Shown: one piece after another, positions 29,501-37,938 of the stretch
Position numbering within the stretch: position 1 is the stretch's first letter
Layout: every line of letters begins with the position of its first letter
Source: Streptomyces sp. NBC_00250
GTDB taxonomy: Bacteria > Actinomycetota > Actinomycetes > Streptomycetales > Streptomycetaceae
Reading direction: 5' to 3'
Assembly: GCF_036192275.1 (NCBI RefSeq)
Contig: NZ_CP108088.1
Coordinates: forward strand, 1,736,001-1,800,000
DNA: 64,000 bases
Notes under the pieces: generated by a model
Told to the model about the DNA's origin: nothing
Databases searched by the model: none
The model's input: only the letters and a program-made list of their open reading frames with translations
Position numbers and translations under genes: made by a program

Positions 29501-29725
29501 TCACTCCTTGTCGGGCTGGGCCCGTTCGGCCGCCGCGAGGGCGGCGAACAGACGCTTATGGCTGGCGGGTCGCATCCGGGTGCGGGACCCGGTTTCCAGG
29601 TGGCTCAGGTGCGAGCGGCTTATGCCGGCGGCTGTGGCGAGGTCGTCGATTTCGAGACCTGCGGCCTTGCGTCGTTCGCGCAGCTCTGCCCCGTCCACCT
29701 GGATGGTGGTTGGCGCTTGGTGCAT
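29501..29725 (-). CDS. XRE-family regulator (Cro-like)
   Basis: 74 residues. HTH_3 fold: ELRERRKAAGLEIDDLATAA then GISRSHLSHLETGSRTRM. It is divergent from another repressor-like gene at 29928 and starts the leftward lytic/transfer operon, the position of Cro in a lambda-type switch. The start region holds repeated AGACC sequences that may be its operator. Confidence 0.78.
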   Translation of the reverse strand: MHQAPTTIQVDGAELRERRKAAGLEIDDLATAAGISRSHLSHLETGSRTRMRPASHKRLFAALAAAERAQPDKE

Positions 29726-29729
29726 GCCT

Positions 29730-29927
29730 TGAAGGTAGACCTAGTTAGACCTTCATGTCCACCACTGGTTGGTCCCTGATCTGCCTGGGTTGGACAAGAA
29801 GATCTACCAAGGTGGTCTGACCAGGGCAGACGTCCTGGCTTAAGGCAGCCTTTAGGGAGGGTCAAGGATTCAGCCGTACTTGACCCTGGTCCTAGCTGGC
29901 CCTAGATGGCCCTGTCACTATGGGGAC
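29730..29927. promoter_or_regulatory. Divergent control region of the element
   Basis: This gap separates the leftward XRE gene and the rightward repressor-like gene. On the plus strand TTGACC (29880-29885) and TAGATG (29903-29908), 17 bases apart, would drive the rightward gene with a start near 29915 and a GGGGAC RBS. Repeats of AGACC or GGTCT (ggtagacctagttagacc near 29732-29749, and ggtctgacc near 29813) may be operators. A leftward -35-like TGGACA lies near 29757-29762. Confidence 0.5.
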
Positions 29928-30347
29928 ATGGCACCCCGTGACTTCGACGCCCTCGCGCAGGCCGTCAAGAACCGCCGCATCGAGCTCGGCTACGGCTACA
30001 AGACCGCTGCCAAGAAGGCAGGCATCGCCTTCGAGACCTGGAAGCGCATCGAAACTGGTCAGCCAGTCCGAGACCTCAGCTACTCCCGAGCCGAGCCCGT
30101 ACTGCACTGGGCCCCCGGAAGCTGCGTCGCCGTCCTCGAAGGCAAATCGCCAGTCCTCGTGACCCCAGCCGAAAGTGCATCGGGTGTCTCGATCTCGCCC
30201 ATGCCGGCCGAAGCGCTCGACGCCGTGAAGGACGTCGTGCAGCTCGCCGCCATCGCCACCACCAGCGGCCTGACCGCCGACGAGATCCGAGCCCTAAGCG
30301 AGAAGGTGGTGGCCGACCTCAAGGAGAAGGGCTTCCTCGACGGCTGA
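29928..30347 (+). CDS. Repressor-like HTH protein
   Basis: 139 residues from ATG 29928. N-terminal HTH (QAVKNRRIELGYGYKTAAKK then AGIAFETWKRIETG) of the XRE type. The C-terminal half (AEALDAVKDVVQLAAIATTS then GLTADEIRALSEKVVADLKE) is helical and likely dimerises. Opposite the Cro-like gene it takes the place of the CI-type repressor that would hold the element silent. No peptidase domain is seen, so RecA-driven self-cleavage is unlikely. Confidence 0.7.
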   Translation: MAPRDFDALAQAVKNRRIELGYGYKTAAKKAGIAFETWKRIETGQPVRDLSYSRAEPVLHWAPGSCVAVLEGKSPVLVTPAESASGVSISPMPAEALDAVKDVVQLAAIATTSGLTADEIRALSEKVVADLKEKGFLDG

Positions 30348-30501
30348 AACTCATCCGATGGTCGTACAACCATCACGAGAGTTCAGATGCTGACAAAACC
30401 GAGCGTTGAACTTCCGTCACATCTAGTTCCAACTTCCACTTTCCGTGGCAGAGTCTGTGCACACCCTCGAAGGCTCCCGCACCAACCCGACAGGGGGAGC
30501 C

Positions 30502-30705
30502 ATGCTGAAAACTGACGCGCTCATAGTCGACTACGGGCCGACCTTCCATGGGACAGCCCTCAAGACCGGCGACGGGATCGTCTGCGTCATACCTCGCCAA
30601 CTCCAGTCGCCCGACGAGGAAGGAGACGTCCTCCGGGAGATGGTCGAGGGTCTGGGAGGCCGCTGTGGCCAGTGCGCGGGTTGCCCGCTCGGCAGCCTTC
30701 CCTGA
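30502..30705 (+). CDS. Small Cys-rich protein before the integrase
   Basis: 67 residues from ATG 30502 with a GGGGGAGCC RBS. Beta-rich start (MLKTDALIVDYGPTFHGTAL, then GDGIVCVIPRQLQSP) and a Cys cluster at the end (GGRCGQCAGCPLGSLP) that could bind zinc or an Fe-S cluster. It lies between the repressor and int, where recombination directionality factors often lie, but it has no HTH. Function unknown. Confidence 0.6.
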   Translation: MLKTDALIVDYGPTFHGTALKTGDGIVCVIPRQLQSPDEEGDVLREMVEGLGGRCGQCAGCPLGSLP

Positions 30706-30782
30706 GATCATGGCATCGCGGAGGCCCGGCGGTTGGGGAACCGACCGGGCACCGCAGCCTCCAGCGACAGAGGGAGACGGCC

Positions 30783-32078
30783 ATGGCCAACGTCGACCAG
30801 CACGTCCACATCGAGTGGCGCGGTGGCACCTGCCGCGTGAAGTGGTGGTCCGGCGAGTACCTCCCCAACGGCCGCAAGCGCTACGAGTCCAAGGGCGGCT
30901 TCACCGACGAGGACGAGGCGTATCGGCACGGGCAGGACAAGCTGTACGAGATCCGGCACGGCACCCACGTGTCCAACCGGAGCAGAGCGACACTCATGGG
31001 CGAATGGCTGGACGACTGGCTGGCCGCCATGAACTACGCCTTCACCACCGAGGTCGCCTACCGGTCGCGGGTCGAAGCCCACATCCGGCCTTACTTCGGG
31101 CGCATGGCGATCGGCGACATCGACACCCTTGCCTACCGTGCGTTCAAGAAGCACATCGAGCAGACCGTCGGGACGACGACGGCGAAGAACGTCCTGTCGA
31201 CCCTCGGCATGATCCTGGACGACGCAGTCCCCCGCCTGATCAAGGTCTCCCCCGTCGAGCGCACGAAGCGTCGAGGGAAGTTCACGAAGCGGCCGAAGGA
31301 GCGCAAGCGCGACGTCACCGAGGAGACCGTCGAGGCACTCGCCCGCAACGCCCGCGTCCTGCTGGGCGAGCCGGGCTACGTGATGATCTGGACCATGGCT
31401 GTGACGGGGATGCGGCCGGGTGAGCTGTTCGGCCTGACGCGCGAGTACTGCTACCCGGCGTGGCCGGCCGCGGACTTGAGGCTCGACCGGGACGAGATCG
31501 ACCGGTACGAGGAGGACCTGGAGCGCTACGGCAAGGGCGGCGATCTCATGCCGGCCATCCGGGTCGAGCGGCAGGTCCAGCGCACCAAGAGGGTGAAGGG
31601 CGCCGAGTTCTTCCCGCCGAAGTACGGCAGCCAGCGCACCCTGGTCATCCCGCCGTTCCTGGCGGACATGCTGGAGGGCGTGCTGGCCTCACACGCGAGC
31701 CGCTGGGTCTTCCCGGCCTACCGCGGCGGCTGCCTCGCCGCCGGCGACTTCAACGGCGACTACTGGTACGAGATCCGCGGCGGCGCCGACGAGCGGCCCA
31801 AGGGCCCGGGGGTCAGGATTCCGCGTCCCGCGATCCCGCCGGTGCCCGAGTTCGAGGGCCGGCGCATGTACTTGCTGCGGCACGCGCACAAGGCGTGGCT
31901 GGACGAGGAGCTGGAGCACAGCCGCTATGCGGTCGAGGCTCGCATGGGTCACGAGATGGGCGGCGTGGAGGGCGTCTACAGCAGCGTGACAGTGCCGATG
32001 GAACGCGCCATCATGAAGACACTGCAGCAGCGGTGGGAAGGGTTCCAGGAGCGCGAGGCCAAGCGCGCCCAGACCTAG
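30783..32078 (+). CDS. int: Tyrosine recombinase, integrase
   Basis: 431 residues from ATG 30783. Arm-binding region (1-60), SAM-like core-binding domain (about 65-150) and catalytic domain. Active-site residues: Arg211 (TGMRPGEL), His367 with Lys370 in LRHAHK (the second-box HxxR is HxxK here), His390 (MGH) and Tyr399 (GVYSS). An insert of about 60 residues lies between the first Arg and the second box. It faces the right junction, 70-100 bases away, where it should act. Full length, so probably active. Confidence 0.92.
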   Translation: MANVDQHVHIEWRGGTCRVKWWSGEYLPNGRKRYESKGGFTDEDEAYRHGQDKLYEIRHGTHVSNRSRATLMGEWLDDWLAAMNYAFTTEVAYRSRVEAHIRPYFGRMAIGDIDTLAYRAFKKHIEQTVGTTTAKNVLSTLGMILDDAVPRLIKVSPVERTKRRGKFTKRPKERKRDVTEETVEALARNARVLLGEPGYVMIWTMAVTGMRPGELFGLTREYCYPAWPAADLRLDRDEIDRYEEDLERYGKGGDLMPAIRVERQVQRTKRVKGAEFFPPKYGSQRTLVIPPFLADMLEGVLASHASRWVFPAYRGGCLAAGDFNGDYWYEIRGGADERPKGPGVRIPRPAIPPVPEFEGRRMYLLRHAHKAWLDEELEHSRYAVEARMGHEMGGVEGVYSSVTVPMERAIMKTLQQRWEGFQEREAKRAQT

Positions 32079-32098
32079 ATCATCTCCCATCGGTTTCC

Positions 32099-32113
32099 CA
32101 CCCCCTAGGGGTG
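32099..32113. repeat. Short inverted repeat after int
   Basis: CACCCC (32099-32104) and GGGGTG (32108-32113) flank CTA. It is 20 bases past the int stop and about 40 bases before the attachment core. It may be part of the int terminator or an arm-type integrase site. Confidence 0.4.
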
Positions 32114-32186
32114 ATGGAGTATCACTGCAGGTCCAGGGCCAGCCAGGGCTACCCTCTGCGAGATCTCCTGGATCATCCAGTCCGAT
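32114..32186. other. Right attachment junction (attR/attL) of the element
   Basis: From about 32151 rightward the frame reads as STM4015-type protein (LCEISWIIQSDVTPLL), while bases left of about 32150 encode nothing like it and the same frame meets a stop at 32112. The recombination core should therefore lie in about 32150-32185, with the clearest candidate in gagatctcctggatcatc (32160-32177). The partner site and the 5' half of the gene are outside the window. Confidence 0.65.
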
Positions 32187-32783
32187 GTGACCCCGCTGCT
32201 CGCCGCCTACCCGGCCCTGCGGGAGTTCGGGGTGCGCGGAGGCTCGGACCTGGTCTTCCCCTCGATCCGACACACCGGTCTGGAGAGCCTGGTCGTGGAG
32301 ACCGGCGGTCTGGGTGCCGAGGTCGTGCGCGGGATCGTGGGCAGTGACCTGCCCGCCCTGGAGAGGCTGGAACTCTGGCTCGGTACCGACGAGTACGGCG
32401 GCGACAGCACGGCCGAGGACCTCGTGCCGCTGCTCTCCGGCGCGGCGTTCCCCGCCCTTCGCTCGCTCGGGCTGCGCAACAGCGTGATCCAGGACGCCGT
32501 GGCCGCCGCGGTGGCGGGCGCCCCCGTCCTCGCCCGGATCGAGCGGCTCGACCTGTCGATGGGCGTCCTCACCGACGAGGGCGCGGCGGCCCTGCTCGAC
32601 GGACAGCCGCTGACCCACCTCAGCCACCTCGACCTCTCCCACCACTACCTGTCGGAGGACATGCGCACGCGCGTGCTCGCCGCGCTGGCCCCGCACGGCG
32701 TGGTCGTCGACCTCGACGACCCGCAGGAGGCGGACGACGAGGAGGACGGCCGCGTCTGGCGGTACGTCGCGGTCGCCGAATGA
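32151..32783 (+). pseudogene. STM4015-family LRR protein, 5' end removed by element insertion
   Basis: The remaining 210 codons encode leucine-rich-repeat segments (SDLPALERLELWLG, FPALRSLGLRN, PLTHLSHLDLSHH), as in STM4015-family proteins, which are normally about 100 residues longer at the N-terminus. There is no start with an RBS before GTG 32187, which lies inside the conserved core. The fragment overlaps STM4014 by ATGA, so the operon order is intact. The element has split the gene; whether a stub is made from GTG 32187 is unknown. Confidence 0.8.
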
Positions 32784-33937
32784 CCGCCCGCCCGCGCCTC
32801 GTGGTCGTCGGTGATCCGGCGGGCCGCCGCGTCGCGTTCTTCCAGGACGCGCTGCGGACCGCCGGGCTGCCCGGGGCGCGGGTGGTGTCCTGGCCCGAGG
32901 TGCTGCGCGGTGCGGCGCGGTTCTCGGAGGGCGAGACCGTACGCCTGGACTCGCCCGGGGAGGATCCGGAGGCCGACCGGCTCCTTCGGGAGGTCGACGA
33001 TCCGGCCCGGGTCGAGGGCACCGGCCGCTGGTACGAGCGGTTCGTCGCCGCCACGGCGGATCTCGCCCGGTCCGTCACCGGGGCGGGCGCCGTTCTCGTG
33101 GACGACCCCGCCGAGCTCGCGGCCCTGTTCGACAAGCGGCTGAGCCACGGCCTGCTCCACGCGGCCGGGGTGCCGGTGCCCGAGTCGCCGACCTCCGGCC
33201 CCTCCGCCCCGGCCGTGCGCGGCTGGGAGGACGTCAAGTCCCTGACCGCCGAGTCCGGTCTGCGCCGGTTCTTCGTGAAGCTCGCGCACGGCTCCTCCGC
33301 TTCGGGAGTGCTCGCGGTCGAGACGAACGCCGCGGGCCGGGTCCACGCCACCACATCGGTGGAGCGCGGGCCGGACGGGCCTCTCTTCAACTCCCTTCGG
33401 GTCCGGCGCTACACGAGCGAGCACGAGGTCGCCGCGATCGTGGACGCCCTCGCCCCGGACGGTCTGCACGTCGAGCGGTGGCTGCCCAAGGCCGCCCAGG
33501 GCGGCCGGGCGGCCGACCTGCGGGTGGTGGTGATCGACGGCCGGGCCACCCACGCCGTGCTGCGCACCAGCCGCTCCCCCATGACCAATCTGCATCTGGG
33601 CGGCACCCGGGGCGACCTCGACGCGGCCCGGGCCGCGATCGCCGGGGCCGGCGCCCGGTGGTCGGACGCGCTCGACGTGTGCGAGCGGGCCGCCGCCGTC
33701 TTCCCCGGCACCCGGTGCGTCGGCGTCGACCTGCTGCCCGCCACGGGCTGGCGCCGCTTCGCCGTGGGCGAGGTCAACGCCTTCGGCGATCTGCTGCCGG
33801 GCCTCACGGGCCTGCCCGGCAGCGGCGCCGAGGGCCTCGACACGTACGCGGCCCAGGTCGCCGCCCAGTTCCCGGACAGCCGTACCCCGCACACCACCAC
33901 CCGCATCACCCGCACCACAGGAACGAGCACCGCGTGA
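32780..33937 (+). CDS. STM4014-family ATP-grasp protein
   Basis: 385 residues; ATG 32780 overlaps the STM4015 stop. N-terminal Rossmann-like start (RPRLVVVGDPAGRRVAFFQD) and an ATP-grasp part (about 120-365): FFVKLAHGSSASGV as the ATP-binding lysine strand, and GVDLLPATGWRRFAVGEVNA with acidic residues for magnesium near the end. ATP-grasp enzymes join a carboxylate to an amine or thiol through an acyl phosphate. Substrate unknown. It is fixed in an operon with two radical SAM proteins. Confidence 0.82.
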   Translation: MTARPRLVVVGDPAGRRVAFFQDALRTAGLPGARVVSWPEVLRGAARFSEGETVRLDSPGEDPEADRLLREVDDPARVEGTGRWYERFVAATADLARSVTGAGAVLVDDPAELAALFDKRLSHGLLHAAGVPVPESPTSGPSAPAVRGWEDVKSLTAESGLRRFFVKLAHGSSASGVLAVETNAAGRVHATTSVERGPDGPLFNSLRVRRYTSEHEVAAIVDALAPDGLHVERWLPKAAQGGRAADLRVVVIDGRATHAVLRTSRSPMTNLHLGGTRGDLDAARAAIAGAGARWSDALDVCERAAAVFPGTRCVGVDLLPATGWRRFAVGEVNAFGDLLPGLTGLPGSGAEGLDTYAAQVAAQFPDSRTPHTTTRITRTTGTSTA

Positions 33938-34770
33938 TCCAGCCCGACATGAACACGATCGTCGGGAGCCACGATCTGCTCCTGGTCACCCTCGACACGC
34001 TGCGGTACGACGTGGCGGTCGAGCTCGCGGCCGAGGGCCGCATCCCGAACCTGGCCCGCCAGCTGCCCGGCGGCGTCTGGGAGCGGCGGCACGCGCCCGG
34101 CAGCTTCACCTACGCCTCCCACCAGGCGATCTTCGCCGGTTTCCTGCCGACCCCGGCCACTCCGGGCCCGCACCCGCGCCTGTTCGCGGCGCGCTTCGCG
34201 GGCAGCGAGTCGACCGCCGACGGCACCTACGTCCACGACACCCCGGACCTCGTGTCCGCTCTCGCGGCCGAGGGCTACCGGACGGTCTGCGTCGGCGGCG
34301 TCGGCTTCTTCAACAAGCAGCCGCCGCTCGGTTCCGTGCTCCCCGGCCTCTTCCAGGAGAGCCACTGGGAGCCCGCGTTCGGTGTCGCCTCCCCGACCTC
34401 CTTCGAGTCCCAGGTCGCCCGCGCCGAGGAGGTCGTCGCCGGTCTCCCGCACGAGCGGCGGCTCTTCCTCTTCGTCAACGTGTCCGCCCTGCACCAGCCC
34501 AACTGGTTCCACCTGCCGGACGCCACCCGCGAGGCCGGCGACTCCCGGGCCACCCACGCGGCCGCCCTCGAATACGTCGACCGGCACATCGGTCGGCTCT
34601 TCGCCGCGATGAGCAGCCGCCGCCCGTGCTTCGCGATCGTCTGCTCCGACCACGGCACCGCGTACGGGGAGGACGGCCACACCGGGCACCGGCTCGGCCA
34701 CGAGGTCGTGTGGACCGTCCCGTACGCGCAGTTCGAGCTCGCGGGCCCGAAGCGGGAGGCCGTGGCATGA
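33934..34770 (+). CDS. STM4013-family sulfatase-like hydrolase
   Basis: Start GTG 33934 overlaps the STM4014 stop (GTGA). 278 residues with an alkaline-phosphatase/sulfatase-type layout: HDLLLVTLDTLRYDVA at the start (metal-binding Asp), a TYASHQAIFAGFLPT nucleophile region, and IVCSDHGTAYGEDGHTGHRL near the end (metal-binding Asp/His). The formylglycine motif CxPxR of true sulfatases is absent, so a Thr or Ser nucleophile is likely, as in phosphodiesterases or phosphoglycerol transferases. Confidence 0.8.
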   Translation: MIQPDMNTIVGSHDLLLVTLDTLRYDVAVELAAEGRIPNLARQLPGGVWERRHAPGSFTYASHQAIFAGFLPTPATPGPHPRLFAARFAGSESTADGTYVHDTPDLVSALAAEGYRTVCVGGVGFFNKQPPLGSVLPGLFQESHWEPAFGVASPTSFESQVARAEEVVAGLPHERRLFLFVNVSALHQPNWFHLPDATREAGDSRATHAAALEYVDRHIGRLFAAMSSRRPCFAIVCSDHGTAYGEDGHTGHRLGHEVVWTVPYAQFELAGPKREAVA

Positions 34771-36104
34771 GCGACGGCACCATCCCGCGTCCGTACCGGA
34801 GCTACGTCTACGCCTATCCGCACAAGACGGCGTACCGGCCGCTCCCCGACCCTGCGCCCTCCCTCGCCGCGCTCTGGCGGGACGAGCCGAAGGACGCGCT
34901 CTCCCTCTACGCGCACATCCCGTTCTGCGAGGTCCGCTGCGGCTTCTGCAACCTCTTCACCCGGATCGGCGCCCCCGACGAGCTGACCACGCGCTACCTC
35001 GACGCCCTGGACCGCCAGGCCACGACCGTCCGCGAGGCCCTCGGCGACGAGGCTCCGGTGCGGTTCGCGACGGCCGCGTTCGGCGGCGGCACGCCCACCT
35101 TCCTCACCGCCGGCGAGCTGGAGCGGCTCTGCGACATCGCCGAGAAGCGGATGGGGGTGGATCTGCGGGCGGTGCCGCTCTCCGTGGAGACCTCGCCCGC
35201 GACGGCGACCGCCGACCGCCTCGCCCTGCTCGCCGATCGGGGCGCGACCCGGCTCAGCATCGGGGTGCAGAGCTTCGTGGAGGCCGAGGCGCGGGCGGCC
35301 GTCCGTCCACAGCGCCGCGCCGACGTCGAATCGGCGCTCGGCCGGATCCGGGACACCGGCGTCCCGGTCCTCAACATCGACCTGATCTACGGCATCGACG
35401 GCCAGACCGAGGAGTCCTGGCGCTCCTCGCTCGACGCCGCCCTCGCCTGGCGCCCGGAGGAGCTGTACCTCTATCCGCTGTACGTCCGGCCGCTCACCGG
35501 TCTCGGCCGGATCTCCCCCGCCGCGGACCGGGAGTGGGACGAGCAGCGGCTGCGCCTCTACCGGGGCGGCCGGGACCACCTCCTCGCGCACGGCTACGAG
35601 CAGGTGTCGATGCGGATGTTCCGGCGGACGGACGCCGCACCGCTCGGCCCCGACGACTACGCCTGTCAGACGGACGGGATGATCGGCCTGGGCTGTGGGG
35701 CCCGCTCGTACACCTCGGCCCTCCACTACTCCTTCGACTACGCGGTCGACATGCGGGAGATACGCACGATCATCGACGCCTACACGGAGGCCGCGGACTT
35801 CTCACGGGCCGAGGTCGGCCGGTGGGTCGACGCCGGAGAGGCCCGGCGCCGCCATCTGCTCCAGTCGCTGCTCCAGGCGGAGGGCATGCCGGTCACCGGT
35901 TACGAGGAGCGGTTCGGCACCTCTCCGTTCGCGGACTTCCCGACGGAACTGGGCCGGTTCGAGGCGTTCGGCTGGCTGGACGAAGGGGCGCCGGAAGGGC
36001 TCCTACGGCTGTCGCCGGAGGGGCTCGCCCACTCGGACGGCCTCGGCCCCGAGCTCTTCTCCCCCTCGGTGCGGGCCGCGATGGCCGCGTACGAGCCGAA
36101 GTAG
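34767..36104 (+). CDS. STM4012-family radical SAM protein
   Basis: 445 residues; ATG 34767 overlaps the STM4013 stop. Radical SAM motif CEVRCGFC at Cys54, Cys58, Cys61, followed by the FGGGTPTFL glycine motif and a GVQSF strand as in coproporphyrinogen-dehydrogenase-like (HemN-type) enzymes. A C-terminal HemW-like domain (FGTSPFADFPTELGRFEAFG) is present. It lacks an obvious tie to heme synthesis; the conserved neighbourhood suggests a different substrate. Confidence 0.88.
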   Translation: MSDGTIPRPYRSYVYAYPHKTAYRPLPDPAPSLAALWRDEPKDALSLYAHIPFCEVRCGFCNLFTRIGAPDELTTRYLDALDRQATTVREALGDEAPVRFATAAFGGGTPTFLTAGELERLCDIAEKRMGVDLRAVPLSVETSPATATADRLALLADRGATRLSIGVQSFVEAEARAAVRPQRRADVESALGRIRDTGVPVLNIDLIYGIDGQTEESWRSSLDAALAWRPEELYLYPLYVRPLTGLGRISPAADREWDEQRLRLYRGGRDHLLAHGYEQVSMRMFRRTDAAPLGPDDYACQTDGMIGLGCGARSYTSALHYSFDYAVDMREIRTIIDAYTEAADFSRAEVGRWVDAGEARRRHLLQSLLQAEGMPVTGYEERFGTSPFADFPTELGRFEAFGWLDEGAPEGLLRLSPEGLAHSDGLGPELFSPSVRAAMAAYEPK

Positions 36105-36113
36105 AGGGCGCAC

Positions 36114-36992
36114 ATGGACCTGACGCTCCTCTACCGCGGGCCGCTCTCCTCCTGCGATTTCGACTGTCCCTACTGTCCCTTCGCCAAGCGCCGGGACAGC
36201 GGGGAGCAGCTGCGCGCCGACCGGGCCGCGCTCGAACGGTTCACCGGGTGGGCCGCCGCGCAGACCGGGGACCGGCTGCGGATCCTCTTCACCCCGTGGG
36301 GCGAGGGGCTGGTCCGCTCCTGGTACCGGCGGGCGCTCGTCGAGCTGTCCCGCCTCCCGCACGTCGAGCGGGTCGCGATCCAGACCAATCTGAGCTGCCG
36401 CACCGACTGGCTGGCGGAAGCGGACCCGGAGAGCGTGGCGCTCTGGTGCACGTACCACCCCGGGCAGACGCCGTACGAGCGCTTCCTCGCCAAGTGCGGG
36501 GAGCTGACCGAGCGGGGCGTCCGCTTCAGTGTCGGCGTCGTCGGGCTTGCCGAGCACGCGGAGCACGCCCGGCGGCTGAGGGCCGAACTGCCGCCGCACG
36601 TCTACCTCTGGGTGAACGCGGCGGAGGGGCACGCGTACACCGACGCGGAGGCCGCGGAGTGGACGGGGATCGACCCGCTCTTCCCGTACAGCCGTCATCC
36701 GCACCGCTCGGCGGGGCTGCCCTGCCGGACCGGGGAGTCGGTGATCTCGGTGGACGGCGAGGGGACGGTGCGGCGCTGCCACTTCGTCAAGGCCGAGCTG
36801 GGGAACCTGTACGACGGCTCGTACCGCTCCGCCCTGCGCCCCCGCGCCTGCCCCCTCGCCCTCTGCGACTGCCACATCGGCTACGTCCATCTGGAGACGC
36901 TGCCGCTGTACGACGTGTTCGCCGGCGGGGTCCTGGAGCGGATCCCCGCCGTCGTACACGCGCCGGCCGGCCCCGGAACTACAGGGGCATGA
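36114..36992 (+). CDS. STM4011-family radical SAM protein
   Basis: 292 residues, 9 bases after STM4012. Radical SAM motif at Cys14, Cys18, Cys21 (CDFDCPYC). Later Cys in GLPCRTGE, RRCHF, CPLALCDC resemble a SPASM/twitch-type auxiliary cluster site. It ends inside the stop region of the convergent GDSL gene (14 bases shared). Two radical SAM enzymes with an ATP-grasp and a hydrolase make a compact modification pathway of unknown product. Confidence 0.85.
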   Translation: MDLTLLYRGPLSSCDFDCPYCPFAKRRDSGEQLRADRAALERFTGWAAAQTGDRLRILFTPWGEGLVRSWYRRALVELSRLPHVERVAIQTNLSCRTDWLAEADPESVALWCTYHPGQTPYERFLAKCGELTERGVRFSVGVVGLAEHAEHARRLRAELPPHVYLWVNAAEGHAYTDAEAAEWTGIDPLFPYSRHPHRSAGLPCRTGESVISVDGEGTVRRCHFVKAELGNLYDGSYRSALRPRACPLALCDCHIGYVHLETLPLYDVFAGGVLERIPAVVHAPAGPGTTGA

Positions 36993-37773
36993 GGTCGGGG
37001 CGCTTCGCCTCGACGTGGTCGCCGGAGCTCTCGCCCCGCAGTCGGCGCCCGATCCACGGCACGAGGTACTCCTTCGCCCAGTGGATGTCGTCGCGCCGCA
37101 CCTCCAGCGGGCCGCGCGGGGGGACCGGCGGCCATTCCTGGTCGGGGTCGGCGGGGACCGGCATGCCGAGGACCTGGGCAGCGCGCAGCGCGACCCGGGT
37201 GTGGCCCTCGGGCGAGAGGTGCAGCCGGTCGTCGTCCCAGGCGCGCCGGTCCTGGACGGACTTCAGCGACCACAGGTCGAGCACGGGGCACCCGTAGCGG
37301 TCGGCGATGGCCCGGACGTGGCCGTTGTAGGTGGCGATCTTGCCGCGCAGGTGCTTGAGGAGGATCACGTCGCGGGTGTCGAAGCCGGTGGTCACCATGA
37401 CGGTGCCGACGGCGGAGGTCAGGTCGGCGACGGCGCGCTCGAAGCGCTCGGCGACGTCGTCGGGGTCCGTGCCGGGGCGGATGATGTCGTTTCCGCCGGC
37501 GCAGAAGGTCACCAGGTCGGGGGCGAGTTCCTTCGCCCGGGGGACCTGTTCCGCCACGATCTGGTCGAGGAGGCGTCCGCGTACGGCCAGGTTGGCGTAG
37601 CGGAAGCCGTCGTGCTCCGGCAGCTGGTCGGCGAGCAGCACCGCGAAGCGGTCCGCCCAGCCGACGTACGTCCCGTCGGGCCCGGGGTCTCCGACACCCT
37701 CGGTGAAGCTGTCACCGATCGCCGCGTACGACCCGAATGCGTTCTTGTCTCTTGATCTCGAATCGTCTGCCAC
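36979..37773 (-). CDS. SGNH/GDSL-family hydrolase
   Basis: 264 residues. Block I AAIGDSFTEG with nucleophile Ser22, block II region (AVRGRLLDQI), block III FCAGGNDI, and block V DRLHLSPEGH with the catalytic Asp and His. No signal peptide is seen, so it is probably cytoplasmic. Esterase, lipase or thioesterase substrates are possible. Convergent with STM4011. Confidence 0.88.
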   Translation of the reverse strand: MADDSRSRDKNAFGSYAAIGDSFTEGVGDPGPDGTYVGWADRFAVLLADQLPEHDGFRYANLAVRGRLLDQIVAEQVPRAKELAPDLVTFCAGGNDIIRPGTDPDDVAERFERAVADLTSAVGTVMVTTGFDTRDVILLKHLRGKIATYNGHVRAIADRYGCPVLDLWSLKSVQDRRAWDDDRLHLSPEGHTRVALRAAQVLGMPVPADPDQEWPPVPPRGPLEVRRDDIHWAKEYLVPWIGRRLRGESSGDHVEAKRPDLMPL

Positions 37774-37890
37774 GGGAGCACATCTTTCCCTTTCGGATGT
37801 GACCTACGCGACCGTAAGGAGGGGTTGACGCTGGGTGACATATGCCACCGATAAAGAATTTGCCAAGCCGGAATAGAGCGGGAACACGCC

Positions 37891-37922
37891 GGAGGCCCGG
37901 CACGCGTGCGTGCCGGGCCTCC
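37891..37922 (-). terminator. Strong terminator hairpin of the M23 peptidase gene
   Basis: GGAGGCCCGGCAC (37891-37903) pairs perfectly with GTGCCGGGCCTCC (37910-37922) over 6 bases. It lies 16 bases beyond the stop of the leftward peptidase gene. Confidence 0.8.
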
Positions 37923-37938
37923 GAGTGACGACGGGGCG

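Noticed and set aside
32079..32186. tRNA gene as attachment site
   Set aside because: No cloverleaf or conserved TTCGA segment was found; the right flank reads as an STM4015 protein frame instead.
33478..33933. Long upstream extension of the STM4013 frame
   Set aside because: The extension is an out-of-frame reading of STM4014; GTG 33934 with its GTGA overlap is the natural start.
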